A DNA stretch of 64,000 nucleotides from Pipra filicauda (taxonomy: Eukaryota > Chordata > Aves > Passeriformes > Pipridae). Under the pieces are notes generated by a model, which did not search any database, was not told the origin of the DNA, and was given only the letters and a program-made list of their open reading frames with translations. The stretch is taken from positions 248,001 through 312,000 of the forward strand of contig NW_024104415.1 in the NCBI RefSeq assembly GCF_003945595.2, read 5' to 3'. A program made the translations under genes and the position numbers. Of this stretch, positions 60,831 to 64,000 are shown in pieces (position 1 is the stretch's first letter; each line of letters starts with the position of its first letter).

Positions 60831-63800
60831 TTGCCACCTTGGCTGTCCCAAGTGTTCCACGGGTGCCCAGCTAAGAGCAGAGACATCATCGCTGTTCAGT
60901 CAAGCCATGGTCCTGCCCTGCATTTCCACCACTGATTCACAAGGGAGTTTTTCATGGCAGATGCCAAGGATGAAGACCCCATGCATAAGGCTGTGGGGAC
61001 AGCAAGAATTTTCTGGCAGGGCAGGCAGCAGTGTCCTGCAGCTCGGCTCCACAGGGGCTGCCCGGGGAACTGGCCTGTGCCACCTACAGCCAGGGATGCC
61101 ACATCGCTTCCTTTGCTCTGAGTGGGGAAGGTGATGGTCTCAGAGAAGAATGTTGGGTTTTGTACCTGCTGAACAGGAGAAACCAAACAAACCCTTTTTT
61201 ATGCCTTTGTCCGGAACCACTGTTTCCCTCTGCCCTATTTATACTGAGCCAGTCATCATCATCTTCTGGCCTCTTTTGCCCCAAGAGAGCTGTTTTGCGT
61301 GAAACCAACATCATTCATTCCTGGCGATGTTGCCTGCACACCCACCCATCCCATTTATCCCACCCTGAGACTGGCAGGCACTGCTCACTCCAAGCATCCT
61401 GCTGGCTCCAGAAGCAAAGGATGAGGTGCAAAAATCCATTCCAGGGGAACACCACGGTCTTGCTTCACTGTTGCAGGTGTGAGTGGCATCACCTGGATGC
61501 CCTCTACGAGCTCTGCATTCTCCCTTCCAACTCAGTATTGTATTTTACATAAAGCCCAGCATTTTATCCAGGCTTTCCTCCTGTTGATTTCTGTTTGCAA
61601 ATTTTGATGGGAAGGAACCACCGCATTCCAAGATGGAGGTTAATAGAAAAACAGATGGCTGAAATAGATTCCTTTTTTTTTTTCTTTAAGCTTTGCTTTT
61701 TTGAACAGCTCGAGCATTTCAGCAGTTCCTAATGAGGAATCTGAAATTGGACGGGGCCGGAAGGAAGTGAGGGCGTAACCTGTAGGACACACAGGCATCT
61801 TACAGTGTCCTTTTGAAAGCATTCCCAGATTTGATTGAGGTATAAAGTCGTTTGCCCAGCCAAAGTAAAAGTCGCTAAATGTTTAAACCATTATATGCCA
61901 AACATCCAAATCTGTGGCGGAATGTGCTTCCAGGCACTGAGGAGCTTCCCGCACAGTTTCCAAACAGCTCTGCTGGGTCACAGCCGTGCTGCCAGCTCAT
62001 GATTTTATCATATGTCTCATGATATGTGATATTTTACTTAAACTTCTGCACTGGGGATCATGAGAATCTCAGCTTTTCTTTAACCCTTCCTCTCCCCTCT
62101 TTTTTCCTCCTCCTCCACCCATTCTGGCCTGAGAAAGAAAAAAGAGGATGCTGTCCCACATATTTGCTGGAAAATATGAATGTTAAGGGCTGGAGGAAAA
62201 AAAAACAACCAGCAGTCGTATTTTTTGGACTTTAACGTCAGGATTCTTAAGGCAGTTTCCTGATTGGAAAAGAGGAGAGTATGATTAATGGGTTTGGAGT
62301 GCTGGAGTTTGGCAGTTGTGGCCCAGGACATGGTCAGAAAGCATCCGGCGCCTGCTCTTCGTGCCCACCGGCAAGAGGGAAGGAGCGGGAAGGGGGAGCT
62401 GTGAACACTTGAGCGGAGTGATGGCCAGGAAGAGACGTTGCTGTCGAAAGCCACATCTCTGGGTCTCTGTTGCCTGCGCCCTGGTTGCCACAAAAACAGG
62501 ATGGGCACGGCCATAAACTGGAGGATGCCGGGAGCAGTTGTTCCCTTTCCAGGCTTTGGAGCGGGGAATACCCTCCTGACTAGCAGTTCATGCCTCCCCG
62601 CCCCCCCAAAGGCATGTCTGTGCAGCTCAGGGTTTGGAGATACCTGGAGCACATCTCCCCCGATACTGGAAGCGCTGCAGCCGCGGCATCGTGTCCCTAT
62701 TGGGGAGTTTCTGTTTTTGAGAGATTTCAAGATTTGCCTTTTCAAAGGCTCAGCAGAGGCAGGTCAGGGCAGATTTTCAGAGAATTGTGTGCCCTGTGCT
62801 GAACCCTTCGAAGAATCTGGGTCCTGCACATCCCTCCAGAACAGCCAAGCCTTTGAAATCCCAGGGAGCCTGCTGGTGGGAGCAGGTTGTGGAGGCCGGC
62901 CAGCCCCACGCTGCTGGTGGGTCCAGAGGCCGGGATCAAGGGTGGAACCAGAGATCTCACCTGGGCAGCAAGGCCTTCCTGGAGCACTTCTGAAGAACCC
63001 CCCGGAGCTACAATTGCAGCAGAATTGAGCCGCTCGCCTCCTTTGATTTTAGCTTCAAAGGAGAGCTGGCAAATAATGGATGTTCAGTTCAGTGGCTGAC
63101 TCAAAAAATTGGGGTTAGGAGGCTGGCAAAGAGAGTGTGGGGAAATCTGGCTGCAGTTAAAATATATCTGAAACTTCTTAGGGAAGCAGAAGCCCAAAGT
63201 TTCATTTTTGGTCAGCCTGAAGTACTGCCTTCAGTCTAAACTGAAGTATCTTGATTTTGGTGTCAACTCTTTTTAACTCCTTTAAAAAAGAAGTCTCTGA
63301 TGATGGTTTCAACTTGAAAAAGTAACAGCTTTATTTGGCAAATCTCACAGGGAACTATGTTGACATTTGGAGAGATACTGCACCTTTTTCCACTCAGACC
63401 CTCTTGGCTTGACTTGAACCAGTTTTTCAAATAGATTTTGGTCCTTCTGAAATCCAGGCTTTGCTGATGACATTTTTGCTCCCAGTGAAAAAAATGTCCT
63501 TCAGCTGTTTCAGAGCTTAACACTGGTGACTGCAGCATCTTTTTACTTCAGGAGCAATTCAAACGTTACCTGCAGGGTTTAAAGACACACTTCTGACCTT
63601 ACCTACGGCATTGCCTTACAACAATTCGATATTACTTCAGGGTCCATTCCAGTCTCTGTAGGGAAAAGCTTTCTGGGAGAAGGCCTTGACCCTGGGGAAG
63701 CCACTGACCCTTTCAGCCACAGAGACAGGCCCTTGCTGACTTCCAGGTGTATTTTGAGCAGAAAGTGGCAAAGGCAGCATAGGATGATGGCACATTTCCA

Positions 63801-64000
63801 GCATGTGTGTGTGCCTAGCCAGGGGACATACATCTTTGGGTTTCCCTAACAGGTCTGCCCATAGTGCTCAACAAGTCATTGTAAAGTGTTTTGGGCTTCT
63901 TTGTGAGAGTGAAAAAAGGATTTTTAACAGGGAGAATAGACAGAACTGCCAGCAGGGTTTGGAATGATAAAAAAATACCTATTGACAGAGTATTCTCTAT

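Larger units (their letters stand above)
60032..64000 (+). other. PDE4B: PDE4B downstream intron (partial)
   Basis: Starts GTAAGC. Contains the CpG-rich patch and one CR1. From 60831 to 64000 I recognise nothing coding; open frames around 62080-63030 are in moderately GC-rich DNA on both strands and resemble no family I know. Confidence 0.75.

Noticed and set aside
62080..63028. 221-aa minus and 196-aa plus open frames
   Set aside because: Overlapping frames on both strands in moderately GC-rich DNA, no recognisable domain, no conserved splice phase with PDE4B.
60032..64000. Next PDE4B exon (start of the linker to UCR2)
   Set aside because: Looked for the Arg-Ser-Pro start after an AG acceptor in the right phase; none found, so it probably lies beyond the window.
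1..64000. CRISPR arrays, tRNA or rRNA genes, bacterial operons
   Set aside because: No regularly spaced repeats with unique spacers, no cloverleaf or rRNA core seen; the DNA is vertebrate intronic sequence.

Overview
The window looks like avian nuclear DNA. It is saturated with 5'-truncated CR1 (chicken repeat 1) non-LTR retrotransposon fragments: by eye I count about 44 pieces covering roughly 11 kb (about 17%). It also holds four exons of one vertebrate gene, joined by consensus splice sites. Typical bird CR1 content is lower, so a CR1-rich lineage (for example woodpeckers and relatives) is plausible; that is inference.

The gene is PDE4B, a cAMP-specific 3',5'-cyclic phosphodiesterase, on the + strand. 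Three consecutive exons near the right end (57669-57863, 59839-59875, 59961-60031) encode the region before UCR1 and UCR1 itself, including the PKA site RRES. Their phases fit together (C|FDVENG... SEQ|HGDD... FAQ|VLAS... SNK). The UCR2 and catalytic exons are not in the window and should lie to the right of 64000.

Far upstream, 27958-28004 is a short alternative first coding exon. It encodes a 15-residue N-terminus plus the first two bases of a Cys codon, ending RRHSWI(C). This matches in length and sequence pattern the PDE4D3-type N-terminus, including its PKA-type RRHS site at Ser13, and its phase joins exactly to the exon at 57669 across a 29.7 kb intron. Just upstream lie an octamer ATTTGCAT and a TATATAAAG box 3 bp apart, two tiny upstream ORFs, and about 1 kb further up a CpG-rich block with a CRE-like site and a 26-bp minisatellite. 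I read this as the promoter region of a short-N-terminus PDE4B long form (PDE4B4-like).

Layout: 1-26300 is non-coding sequence (upstream intron of longer PDE4B forms, or 5' flank) with CR1 fragments; 26335-28004 is the alternative promoter and first exon; 28005-57668 is a large CR1-rich intron; 57669-60031 is the UCR1 exon cluster; 60032-64000 is the start of the next intron, with a CpG-rich patch carrying two CTCF-like motifs. Most open reading frames elsewhere are chance frames or antisense readings of CR1. No tRNA, rRNA, CRISPR or complete second gene was recognised.
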